Both the position numbers and the translations under genes were made by a program. This document shows positions 11,948-22,824 of a stretch of DNA of 64,000 bases, in pieces. Position 1 is the stretch's first letter, and every line of letters begins with the position of its first letter. The stretch is from Papaver somniferum (lineage: Eukaryota > Streptophyta > Magnoliopsida > Ranunculales > Papaveraceae). A model generated the notes under the pieces. It was not told the DNA's origin. It saw only the letters and a program-made list of their open reading frames with translations, and ran no database searches. The DNA is taken from contig NC_039364.1 of NCBI RefSeq assembly GCF_003573695.1, positions 67,848,256 through 67,912,255 on the forward strand. The letters are read 5' to 3'.

Positions 11948-13111
11948 CAATGTAATTAATATCGGATACCGGTTTGTCTCGGCCAAAGACCGGTACACTG
12001 GTACAACATTGTATCGGGGAGATCTCGGTTTCAAATATCGGTTCAATATCGGTTCTAAATTTATATCTATAATTTATATTGTTTCACACGAAATTAGACA
12101 AGATAAAAATTCATCAAAAACAAAACAAGTTCATTCAAAACATAAGAGTCGCCATTCATCATTGTCATCACGTTCATCCAGAAAAATAGGATCTTTAGCT
12201 TTCGGATCATCAAAGACAAAAGATAAATAGATAAACCAACGGTTTCATGCTTTGCTGCTTGTTGTGATAAGAAGACAGAGGTTTACAAGCATCTCATGTT
12301 CCTTGTTCAAACGAAAAAACAGAATAACTGTACCCTTATTTGAAAAAATTTACAGTTCAGTCAATAGCAAAGACAAGTAATACATGAACTCACCATTTCA
12401 TTAAATTTTTTGAACTCACCATTTCCATCTCCAAATTCAATCTTAAATACAGCAGATTAAACCTCACAAACCCCATAATCATAAACAAACATTTTATCCT
12501 AAACCAAATCACATTCGAATCTTTTTCTCAAAACCCCAAAATATACCAAAATATGAACAAAGATTGACATAATCGATTTGAAATAGTTGAAATAGAATCA
12601 TAATTTTACTGCATCTCATAAACATGCTTTCCAGATTTATCTTCAACTTCGTATATCAAAAGCATAAAACTGATATACCTTCAAAAGATTACAGTATAAG
12701 AATCGAAACATCAAAATCAGCAAAAGAAGAGATTAATGATCAAAACCAACCTCTTGTTAAGATAGAATCAATTGAATCTCGCCATTAAGATCGAGAAGAA
12801 GAGTTTTTCGGCTGCAAAGAAGTTTTTTCACCTGCAAACAAGAGTTCCTGGCTGCGTATCGATGGGATTTAGGGATTTCATCTCTTCCCTTCACCTAGAA
12901 TTCCGAAACTACCTTGATAAATTACAGTAAATGTCAAATATCGCTGACAATATCAAATATCGCATAAAAATCGGTGTATCGTTTTTCCCGTACCGGCCGA
13001 TATTATCAGCAAAATATCGTATCGCGATATTATGGTTTCTGTATCGCTCAACCACCGGTACCGGTAATATCGCCAATATATCGGCCGGTACGAGCGAAAT
13101 TGACTACATTG
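11948..13111. mobile_element. H1: hAT-like non-autonomous element nested in M1
   Basis: It is flanked by the 8-bp direct repeat 'gtctggta' (11940-11947 and 13112-13119). The termini are inverted: 'caatgtaattaatatcgg' on the left and, reverse-complemented, 'caatgtagtcaatttcgc' on the right. An 8-bp duplication and CA(A/G)TG termini fit hAT. The subterminal regions are dense in 'tatcgg/ccgata' and 'accggtacc' motifs on both sides (11960-12060 and 12930-13090). The middle has no transposase and no recognised gene. Confidence 0.85.
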
Positions 13112-13304
13112 GTCTGGTAGAGGAAGACGAGAGGAAAGGTAGCAGATGGGTCAACTCATTCCGGTTCAAAATATCTAAAGAAAAAATATATCTTAGCCAC
13201 AGATCTTTAGGTAAGGGGAGATCTAAGTTCAGCCATTGGATCGGTATCTAAGGTTAAGGACTCGTTAGGTCATTGTTAGTAAAGTTACATTTATTTTAGT
13301 AATT

Positions 13305-13425
13305 AACCATTTAACACGGTCAACCGAAGTCAACGTCTTTTCCAAGTACCAAACGCCAAGCTGGACAAATGTTGGACCAAACTCAAAAGTTGGACAAAAC
13401 CTGAGTACCAAAAGAAAAATAACCT
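13305..13425 (-). repeat. M1 right terminal inverted repeat
   Basis: Partner of the left TIR, with 'ggtcaaccgaagtcaacg' mirrored from the left side. Similarity fades further inward, where 'taattaaccattt' replaces the left-side sequence. Confidence 0.85.
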
Positions 13426-15881
13426 TTATAATAAACAAATATAATGCGAAAATCAAAGTAAAAGACACAACAAGATTTTGTTAATGAGGAAACCGCAAAT
13501 GCAGAAAAACACCGGGACCTAGTCCAGAACTGAATACTCTCAGAATTAAGCCGTTATACAAAATCTGCACCAACTTCGCATAGTTGAGACCAAACAACTA
13601 CCCCTAGTTCACTTAGTTTCCTTAGTATCCATGCGCTTCCGACTTCAAAGGTCACACACTGGTACAATTCATTTGGATCTTATTCCAGAAAGTAAATGAA
13701 AAACAAATCTATTTGGTAACAACTCTTTTGATTCTTCCAAGATAAAGATATCTCAAGTCATACGCAAAGGCTTTTCCGTTTAATCTAATAAACGCCTTTG
13801 CCTGGTTAGATAAATCTATCCAATAACTATCAAAGCAGTTAAGTTTAGATTCACAATCAATCAATATAAATCTCAACGAGAAACTATAAAGTGATACCGA
13901 TCTCACGCAACTAATCAATCGAATAAATCTGATTCTAGTTGGATCCCAGCCGATCAAGGTTTGTGCACACACAAAGATATGAGTATTAATAAGAAATCTT
14001 CTTCATCTTCTTTAATCTTCAATAATAACCTGTACAACACAAATTGAATCTCTTGTGATCAATCACACACAGAACGAAGTCTGTTAACAATGGATTATCA
14101 CAAGATGTCTTTAGATCTAACAACATTTTTAAAGATCCCGTTGATACTTCAATATAGTTTGAGTGAATCTTAAATCAGAAGAGAAGATTCTTAAGAATAA
14201 ACAAACTAGGTGCAATCAAAGTTTCAACAATCGTTAGTCAATCAAATCAATCAAAAACTAATAACACTGCAATTATCTAGTTTCCCACCAACGGTACTCG
14301 TAGAGCTTCTTGATCCCACAGAAGTCTTTACACGAGGCGTCGTAAGAGATTTCACCTAATTAGGATACTTTCTTCTCCAATTAGACGGATCCACCAGAAA
14401 CAACAGGAAATGAAGTTTGCATGGCTCTTAGGATAGTTTGGTAGAAATGCAAACTTAGGTATTTATAGACCAAGGATGTTTGGACATCAAGGAAATTTCA
14501 AAACCGAAAATATTCTTAAAGATATGCAATGAATGGCAAAATTCGGTTTTCCTAATTCCAATAAATGTGAAAAGGCGAGGGTACCCAAATATACCTCAAG
14601 CTAAAACTTTTCCTACCTATAAGTCCTTTCTCCGAAAGTGATTGTCTATGGACAGAGTCGAGATAATACAACTAATCGGTTCACACTTCGTGTGATAGTC
14701 TATGGATACGAGATCGAGACAATACAACAATGAAGTATGTTTACTTGATACAAAGGTTCGGACTTAACCAAACACAATAGGATTGCTTATCAAGTAAATA
14801 GGAATTAACGTTTGTGTAATTTACTTTAATTATAATAAAAAAATTACAATGCGGAAATATAAAGTAAATGACACAACAATATTTTGTTAACGAGGAAACC
14901 GCAAATGCAGAAAAACCCTAGGACCTTGTCCAGAATTGAATACTCTCAGGATTAAGCCGCTACACAAAATTGCACCAACTTCGTATAGTTGAGACCAAGT
15001 AACTAAACCTATAGTTCACCTAGTTCCGTCTGTATTCCCACGCCTCCAACTTATAAATAAGTCGCGTACTTGGAACAATTCCTTTGGTTCGTATTCCAAA
15101 CAGTAAAGGAACAACAAATCTGTTTGGTATCAACTCTATTCAACCAAGTGATATGAGTCGGACAAAGGCTCTTCCGTTTATCTTAACATAAACTCCTTCG
15201 TCACGTCCTTAGATTTATCTTATGTTCAATTACCAAAGTAATCGTTTAAGATTAAGCCAACAATACTCTTAATCCAAAGAATTGTGTTGATGCCAATCTA
15301 CTCAATTAATCAATCCAATCTACCACAAGGATAAACCGATTATTAATTGGATCCTCTTTTACCAAAACAAGTATTGTGCACACCAAAGATTATAAAACCC
15401 AAGTCAGATCTTCAATATCTTATTTGTCTTCAAGTTTTCTTAAATCTTTAATAAAAACCTGCACACAATTACTTGAATCTCTTCTGATCAATCACGCACA
15501 AAACGGAGCATGTTAACAATGGATTATCACAAGATCGTCTTTAGAACTCACAACAGTCTAAAGATCCCTGTCGAAACTCTGAACTAGTTTGAGTGAATCT
15601 TATATAAGAAGAGAAGATTCTCAAGAATAAACAAACTAGGTGCAATCAGATTTCAACCACCGTTATCCAATTAAATCAATCGAAAAAAGATAAACCTCAA
15701 TTATCTAGTTTCCCACCAACGGTACACACTAGAGCTTCTCAATCCCAAAGAAGACTTTAAACTGAGCGGTCGTAAGAGATTTCGCCTAATTAGGTTACTC
15801 TCCTCTCCGAATAGGCAGCTACACCAGTAGCAACAACAAAAGAGAAAGTTTGTTGTTACGAAGGATAAGGAAAACTTCAAG

Positions 15882-15889
15882 TATTTATA
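15882..15889 (-). promoter_or_regulatory. TATA box of the A2 3' LTR
   Basis: On the minus strand 'tataaata' within 'cttgtctataaatac', kept at the same place in A3 (30507-30514), A4 (58151-58158) and A2 5' LTR (22409-22416). Confidence 0.6.
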
Positions 15890-16429
15890 GACAAGGAAGT
15901 TTGGACACCAAGGAATTTCCCAAACCGAAAATTTTCTCAAGATATTCATTAAAGCACAAATTCGGTTTTCATAATTCCTGGAAATGCTCTGTCCAAATAT
16001 AATTATCGAAATCTCTCAGAAAATCTAATTAGTAAATGCACATTACTAATTCTGGAATTTCCCTACAAAATGAAATTAATAACCTTAATTAAAAGATTCT
16101 TAACTTACTTATGTTTCGATCCTGGGATTCTCTTCCCTTAGCTGTTAAGGAATATCTTTGAACAATTAAAGAAATAAACATTCACAACATATGTTCAAAG
16201 TATGTCGACATCCTTACTCTGTAAGTTCTCTTTCACACTTACAACCCTGAAACCGATTTGCCACACTTCCAAACAAGTTTAGAATTGGTTCATATGACTT
16301 TAAAGAACTATGTGATTGATCAAACCAACATTCAATAGTAATCATGGGTTTAACGGTTCTACCAAAACAAGTTTCGGTTCTACCTCCATGTGAGTACTGT
16401 GCATAGTCACACTAGCTTTCCAAAATTCG

Positions 16430-16650
16430 GTTGACTAGGTACTAGGATTGGTTCCCCACATATATATGGTATCTAACTTATATGTGTTGCACATGTCCAT
16501 AGGATCAGTTCCCCTTTGCCTAAAAACGTGTTGCACATGTCCATAGGATCGGTTCCCCTTTCCGCTATAAACCTTGCTTCACCCTATACAAGGATCGGTT
16601 CCCCTTTGTGATGTACTGCACCTCTTACTAGGATCGGTTCCCCTTTCCCA
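16430..16650 (-). repeat. LTR module of repeated 'aggatcggttcccctttg' motifs
   Basis: About five copies of 'ggatcggttccccttt', two of them with 'gttgcacatgtccata' in front, spaced roughly 35-55 bp. The same module is present in A3 (29755-29955) and A4 (57415-57600) in the opposite orientation, but replaced by a different repeat in the A2 5' LTR (25360-25660). Confidence 0.85.
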
Positions 16651-17381
16651 TATTTGGTCAGACAAAACACAAACCCGATCATACCATCTCAGGTGATTAC
16701 TTAAGATCGGTTTCACTAATAAAAGTCATACCAATACATAAGTCAGTCCTTTTTGAATAGTTCTACCAAGAACACAAATAAGTTGTGAGCGGTTATACTC
16801 AATCATACATATTGGTTGTTCATAAGATATGCAATGAATAACAAAACCAATAACACCTGGCAATTTCCTTTTCGGTTCACAAACAAGTTTATGAACTTAC
16901 TTCCTTAGAACACATGTAAACATTGTTCCCTAGGATGAAATCCTCACCTCATACCCATAATCGCAATAGCATTCAAATGATTATGGCGATGTCTTATCTA
17001 CAAAGTTTAATGGTTAAGAAATAAACCTCGTATTGTATTCCTTAATACTATGTCTATCTAGAGTTCAAATATGCTTCGCAATTATGTTTTCAATATGCAC
17101 GACTTGAAAGATACGTTAGGGAATGAAACAGTTCAAGCCAAATATCATTAACCTCAAGCGGAAGGATGATTGTTGTCGTTGTAGCTCCTTGCTTCTTCAC
17201 ATCTTCAAGATTTCTAAATACTTGTAATGTCTCATATCCTAATACTTTCAAGCTAACCTATACGAAGTTGACTCTAGTACATAATCAAGTGACTCTTAAC
17301 ATGAGTTTTGATTCACTAAAATATGACAACCAAACTTGACATACCAACGCTTGGTGGGTTCAACCGAGCCATGCTCTAACA

Positions 17382-17740
17382 ATCATCCCCCTTGTCAATT
17401 TTAGTGACAAAACTCTTACATCATATGGATAAACAAATTACAAGAATTCATTACACATCCGCTTGATTCCCGATTCAACAACACAATAAAACTGCTTACA
17501 TTCAATCCTTGAAAATGTCGTTGTTGACATTATAATAACAAAGAAAAAGAGTATTATCTTTGTTAAACCGCACGTCTTTGTTATACCAATTCATATGACA
17601 TGTTACTCCCCCTTAGTTTGTGCTTTCACTCTTTCGTTAGATAAGCGTTCAAGCACCATTGTTCTTTTCCTTAGCGATACCAATCAATATAAAATCAATG
17701 CCAGTATCACCTGTTTACTCCATATATTTCTCCCTCTTTT
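17382..17740 (-). promoter_or_regulatory. A2 polypurine tract and upstream tract copies
   Basis: The tract next to the 3' LTR reads 'atcatcccccttgtc' on + (17382). Further copies, 'actcccccttag' near 17606 and 'ctccctctttttgtc' near 17728, lie upstream in element sense. Multiple polypurine tracts are a described trait of Sireviruses. These purine runs prime plus-strand DNA synthesis. Confidence 0.75.
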
Positions 17741-18299
17741 TGTCACAAAAATGACAAAGAAACGAAAAAATAAAGGACAACACGAAAAGAATCTTTCAAA
17801 TCTCAAAAGACTTGCAACCTGTAGAGTTAGGCACGAGGGTTCCACACATCATGTTCTGATAACCAATATCGAAACCGAAAATACAAGTAGTTTTATTTTG
17901 ATATGTTATCAAGGAAACAATTGTCCAAAACAATTTTTACAATTTTTTTTAGCAAACCAAAAATCAACTAAGCACTTTAGTCCCTTTGCTAAACCGATTG
18001 TTCAAAAACAACCGCTTAATTCAATAAGACCAAAATAAAGATAAACTCTATTTTTCTCATCAGGTTCTAATTATCCATAAACTTAGACCTTTCAATTTTA
18101 AACAAGACAAGTACTAGGTTAGTTAACTAGCATTTCTTGTTAAGGCATTCGATTAGACTTGAATAGCCGAAACCTCACTTTGATAAGTCTAACTAAGATC
18201 AGAATTAACTTAGTTTCTCTTATCCGGAATTGAATTGGACTAAACAACTCATCACGTACACTTTTTATTTTGTTAATCCATAAATAATTCATACAAACC

Positions 18300-18620
18300 A
18301 AAATAAATCAACTTGCATAATTATTCATCTCAACCGGAAGCAATTGAAACAACATAGACATTAAAAGCACCGCAATGCACCGAAATTTTATAAGCCTAAA
18401 CAATTGATACCATACAAAAGCAAGATAAAAATAATTTTTCTTAACCGGAGCCAATTGAATCACACACAACATCAATTGTACCGAAATTTTGTAAGCCTCA
18501 ACAATTGATACCACACAATAAAGCAAGATAAAAATAGTTTTTCTTAACCGGAACCAATTGAATCACACGTCCACACACACACATGGAATAAACATCAATT
18601 GTACCGACATTTTTTTAAAG
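18300..18620 (-). repeat. Tandem repeat in A2 3' non-coding region, unit about 115-125 bp, three copies
   Basis: Units carry 'tttttcttaaccggaaccaa' then 'ttgaatcacac' and 'caattgtaccgaaatttt'. The same array, opposite orientation, is in A4 (62310-62560). The flanking stretch 17741-18299 holds AT-rich non-coding sequence also shared with A4 (62600-63140). Confidence 0.8.
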
Positions 18621-19266
18621 AAAAAGCAACAAATATATATAATATAAACTCAGGCTTTTCTTAAACAGGAAAACAATTAACTAACAAGATTGTTACCTCA
18701 AATTTCGCATCCACTTCGCCAATATGTTTGCATCTTCGTCCAGGGAGAATTGATATCGAAATATCATCACGTTGTCATCCTTGTGCATAAAAAAAATAAT
18801 AACAAAAACCCTCAACCTTTACCAGAGAAAGGTTGAAAATCGGTTTTAACAACTGCAAGCAAGAGTTGAAAACCGTCGAAACACATATGCTTTTATGCTA
18901 AACCAAAACCGATTCAACATATTGTGACTTTTTCACATATTGTTTCTACCAGAATCCCTCATGATCCTTTGATAAAGCCTACCAACATGGGCTAGAACTT
19001 AATCCTGCTAAATCAAAATGTCACCCAAACCATAAGGGTTCACAACATATGAGATCGAATATTAAGGTAGTAAAACCGAAATCAAACATCCCATAAACAT
19101 ACATATCAATAAGATAAAAGCATTCAAGCACAGGCTATGTAAACCGAAAACTATCACAATAAAAATTACCAATCAAATAATTTTATTCATAATAGACCAA
19201 TACAATCAATGAAAGAAATCAAAAATTGATGTCTATTATTCTAGATTAAGCAAAACAACAAATAAC

Positions 19267-19713
19267 TTAATCTCTAGTGGCGCTCTTGTTGTTCACTGAG
19301 GTCTCTTCAGTGTTCAAACTTTTAAAGCATGTCACAAGGAACTTGTCCGTAACCACTTTATGTTTCATAAGATCTTCGATTTGAAGCTTCAAGTTAGCAA
19401 GCTCACTTTTTGCCTCCTCCAAAATTTCTTTCATCCCATCTCGGTCTTGCATCAAGGAGAACAGACTTCTTATGAGTTCATCAAACCCATGCATAGCTTC
19501 ATGCATACCATCAGTGGATAACCACTTGGTAGAATCTGAACCATCGATCGCAAAGAGACTTATTTCTTCTTGAGATCTATCAGAGTTATGATCAAACACG
19601 TTTCTCGAGACAATCTTCCTGATTCTTCGATAAGGGACAAACCCTTGACAGTTTCTTACTTTTCGTGCTTCCCTTGTATCACTCCTTGTAACACCGCGAG
19701 TTATGGGAGACAT
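19267..19713 (-). CDS. A2 second ORF downstream of gag, 148 codons, function unknown
   Basis: An intact frame starts at an ATG at 19713 and ends at the stop at 19267. The N-terminus is basic ('TREARKVRNCQ'). The middle is acidic, and the C-terminal half has an E/L/K pattern of a coiled coil ('MKEILEEAKSELANLKLQIE'). It lies about 240 bp after the gag end, in the same sense, followed by the 3' non-coding region. I do not recognise the family. A1 has an ORF at the same place and the B elements have a different small ORF there. It may be what remains of a Sirevirus envelope-like ORF. Expression is unknown. Confidence 0.45.
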   Translation of the reverse strand: MSPITRGVTRSDTREARKVRNCQGFVPYRRIRKIVSRNVFDHNSDRSQEEISLFAIDGSDSTKWLSTDGMHEAMHGFDELIRSLFSLMQDRDGMKEILEEAKSELANLKLQIEDLMKHKVVTDKFLVTCFKSLNTEETSVNNKSATRD

Positions 19714-19956
19714 CCTTATCAAGGAAAGACAATAAACCTAAGAGAAGATTTTGAAACATGGTTTTTCGAAAATATACACAAATATGTTTTCGAACTTCTC
19801 TTTTTATTGCAGAGTGGAATCAAAAGATATTCTATAAATATCATTTATTACCGAAAATGCGAACTACCATTAACAAGTATCCCTTTTTTTTATGTGCTTT
19901 TCTCATCCAAAATTAAGAGCACAGAGAGGGATGAGAGTGCACAATTTTGATACAAT

Positions 19957-21098
19957 CTAAGTTGCATCGGAGTAAGCTTTTTCCAGCTTACAGTGAATAT
20001 CAGAAACATAGTTCATGTTTCTTTTAGGGAATTTCTGCCCAAAATATTTTCTCCCAAGACGATGATCTTTTCTAACTCTAGAGATACGATCATGTGGAGA
20101 AAATGTACTAATGTGAGAATTCTCAGAGATAGCTAAATCTCTCTTAAATCTTTCAATGAGATTTTCATAAGATTTTCTCATTCTAAGGACTTCCTTATTA
20201 TTCACATTAGTGTGATCATCTGAAATAACTATCGGAAATTCCTGATTGTTTCTTTTGGCAGAGATTCGGTCTTTCCCTTCCTTTTGAAGTCGTTCCTCAT
20301 CAAAACCAGAATTGTTTCGATATTGGTGCGGAGGAACCTTTTTCCAGAAGCGATTATCAACTCTTTCCTCTGACTCCTTTGAGTTGATCTTATCGGGATG
20401 TGGTATAATCTGTCTTTCCACCGAGGATTGATCTTCAGTTTTTTAAGACACGAAACTTCCTTCAAAATTTTTACCACTGTATGTTGAAGAAGTTTAAGTT
20501 TCCTATCAAGTAACTGAAAATTGTATTCCTTACAATCACCACGGAATCGGTTTAAAGTTTCCTTTGGAAAAGATTTCGTTTGATCATCAGTAGATCTAGA
20601 AGCTGGTTTCTCATCCTCTTGTAACTTGATGTGGTTGGGCAAACTACCATCATCTTGATCTGCTTCAGATGTGATTAAACCGGTTTTATCACAGTCTGTA
20701 AAAGTCGAGCAAGGACTTTTAGTTTCCGCATCAGAAGAAATCACAACAACATCATTAGTCAGAATCATAGGACGTGTCTCTTTATCTGTAAGAGATTTAC
20801 CAAGAGCTTCTAGTTCGACAACAAGATCCAATTTCTCTTTGGCTAGACAATTCAGTTGAATGTCTTTTTCTCTGATCTCATGTTTAAGAAGATTTGACTT
20901 TGTCTTTAAAATAAGTACTTTATAAGACAAAGATTGTATAGGATTTAGGAGTTTTGCCAACTCTTTATCAGCATATTCTCTATCATCAGAGATATACATA
21001 GATGTTTTCGTAACTCCAGGGTCATGAGTCAACGAAGTAGTAACATCCTCAACTTTTAAGTATTTAGACTCTTTCATAACGTTAACTGAATCAGACAT
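19957..21098 (-). pseudogene. gag: A2 gag-position ORF, frameshifted
   Basis: It starts at the ATG at 21098, 63 bp after the primer site. The frame is open to 20229 and is replaced by an overlapping frame (20421-19957), so at least one frameshift lies near 20430. The product is rich in K, E, D and S, with a coiled-coil-like segment around residues 45-100. No CCHC knuckle can be found in any frame, unlike A4 and A1. Position and direction identify it as the gag of this element, but its sequence has diverged far from A1 and A4. Confidence 0.65.
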
Positions 21099-21160
21099 TA
21101 GATTCAATTCTTATAGGTTGGATCGCACCAAACATAGATTGTTAGATCTTTTCGTGTTTG

Positions 21161-21177
21161 CCCGTTCTGATACCAAT
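21161..21177 (-). other. A2 primer-binding site (tRNA-Met, one mismatch)
   Basis: On + 'cgttctgataccaat' adjoins the LTR at 21178. The usual 'gctctgatacca' has one change (c to t). Confidence 0.9.
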
Positions 21178-22824
21178 TGAAAAGGCGAGGATACCCAAAT
21201 ATACCTCAAGCTAAAAATTTTCTACCAATAAGTCCTTTATCCGAAAAGTGATTGTCTATGGACAGAGTCGAGACAATACAACTAATCGGTTCACACTTCG
21301 TGTAATCGTCTATGGATACGAGATCGAGACAATACAACAACGAAGTATGTTTACTTGATACAAAGGTTCGGACTTAACCAAACACAATAGGATTGCTTAT
21401 CAAGTAAATAGTAATTAATGTTTGTGTAATTTACTTTAATTATAATAAAACAATTATAATACGGAAATATAAAGTAAATGACAGAGCAAGATTTTGTTAA
21501 CGAGGAAACCGCAAATGCAGAAAAACCCCGGGACTTTGTCCAGAATTGAATACTCTCAGTATTAATCCGCTATACAAAATTACACCAACTTCGTATAGTT
21601 GAGACCAAGCAACTAAACCTATAGTTCACCTAGTTCCGTCTGTATTCCCACGCCTCCAAGTGATATGAGTCGGACAAAGGCTCTTCCGTTTATCTTAACA
21701 TAAACTCCTTCGCGAGGTCCTTAGATCTATCTTATGTTCAATTACCAAAGTAATCGTTTAAGATTAAGCCAACAACACTCTTAATCCAAAGAATTGTGTT
21801 GATGCCGATCTACTCAATTAATCAATCCAATCTACCACAAGGATAAACCGATTATTAATTGGATCCTCTTTTACCAATACAAGTATTGTGCACACCAAAG
21901 ATTATAAAACCCAAGTCAGATCTTCAATATCTTCTTTGTCTTCAAGTCTTCTTAAATCTTCAATAAAAAACTGCACACAATCAATTGAATCTCTTGTGAT
22001 CAATCACGCACAGAACGGAGTCTGTTAACAATGGATTATCACAAGATCGTCTTTAGAACTCACAACAGTCTAAAGATCCCTATCGAAACTCTGAACTAGT
22101 TTGAGTGAATCTTATATCAGAAGAAAAGATTCTCAAGAATAAACAAACTAGGTGCAATCAGATTTCAACCACCGTTAGTCAATCAAATCAATCGAAAACA
22201 AAAGATAAACCACAATTATCTAGTTTCCCACCAAAGGTACACGCTAGAGCTTCTCAATCCCAAAGAAGACTTTAAACTGAGCGGCCGTAAGAGATTTCGC
22301 CTAATTAGGTTATTCTCCTCTCCGAATAGGCGGCTACACCAGTAACAACAACAAAAGAGGAAGTTTTTTATTACGAAGGATTAGTTTGCTAGAAAGGCAA
22401 ACTTCAAATATTTATAGACAAGGAAGTTTGGACACCAAGGAATTTCCAAAACCGAAAATATTCTCAAGATATTCACTAAAGCATAAATTCGTTTTTCATA
22501 ATTCCTGGAAATGCTCTGTCCAAAAATAATGATCGAAATCTCTCGGAAAATCTAATTAGTAAATGCACATTACTAATTCTGGAATTTTCCTACAAAATAA
22601 AATTAATAACCTTAGTTAAAGATTCTTGACATACTTATTTTTCGATCCTGGGATTCTCTTCCCTTAGCCGTTAAGGAATATCTTTGAACAATTAAAGAAA
22701 TATACCTTCACAACACATGTTCAAAGTATGTCGACATCCTTACTTTGTAAGTTCTCTTTCACACTTACAACCTTGAAATCGGTTATACCACACTTCCAAA
22801 CAAGTTTAGAATTGGTTGACATAT

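Larger units (their letters stand above)
10965..13425. mobile_element. M1: Mutator-like non-autonomous TIR element
   Basis: A 2.46-kb insertion in the A1 LTR is flanked by the 9-bp direct repeat 'ttataataa' (10956-10964 and 13426-13434). It has long terminal inverted repeats beginning GG(A)TTATTTT and continuing through 'ggtactcaggttttgtcc' for about 120 bp. Long TIRs plus a 9-bp duplication are the hallmark of Mutator-like elements. There is no transposase ORF. The interior at 11400-11940 and 13112-13250 is CT/GA-rich, with an 'aaccctag' motif on the minus strand as in plant 5' leader sequence. A captured host fragment is possible but unproven. It contains the hAT-like element H1. Confidence 0.85.
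8262..14567 (-). mobile_element. A1: truncated family A Sirevirus-like element (TR-GAG)
   Basis: Read on the minus strand, this has a 5' LTR (14567-10696), a tRNA-Met primer site, gag and a second ORF. Then comes 3' sequence matching A2 (around 18900-19100) and A4 (around 61830-61990, reverse complement). It stops near 8262, so the distal 3' region and 3' LTR are missing. The LTR is only half length (about 1.4 kb without the insertion) and carries the Mutator-like element M1. No pol is present. The gag type, primer site and close relation to A2 and A4 place it in the Sirevirus group of Ty1/copia, as a gag-only derivative. Confidence 0.85.
10696..14567 (-). repeat. A1 5' LTR, half-length and interrupted by M1
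   Basis: On + it starts 'tgaaaagacgagggtaccc', the reverse of an LTR ending in CA. It aligns with the first half of the A2 LTR (14568 onward). It is split by M1 at 10965-13425, with 'ttataataa' on both sides. A TATA box is present as 'tatttata' at 14460-14467. Sequence ends at 'ataaatg' (14567), where A2 begins; the expected other half of the LTR does not reappear after A2. Confidence 0.85.
14568..17381 (-). repeat. A2 3' LTR (2814 bp)
   Basis: On + it starts 'tgaaaaggcgagggtaccc' and ends 'gagccatgctctaaca', which is TG...CA on the minus strand. It is followed by the reverse of a polypurine tract ('atcatcccccttgtc'). A TATA box 'tatttata' lies at 15882-15889. The conserved block shared by A and B LTRs begins near 14890. 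It is full length and uninterrupted. Confidence 0.9.

Noticed and set aside
11907..12230. 107-codon ORF on + in H1
   Set aside because: It crosses the H1 terminus and its duplication; the peptide reflects the 'tatcgg' repeats.
17595..18038. 147-codon ORF on +
   Set aside because: It is antisense in the A2 3' non-coding region, across a polypurine tract. The A4 counterpart (62900-63300) has no matching long frame.
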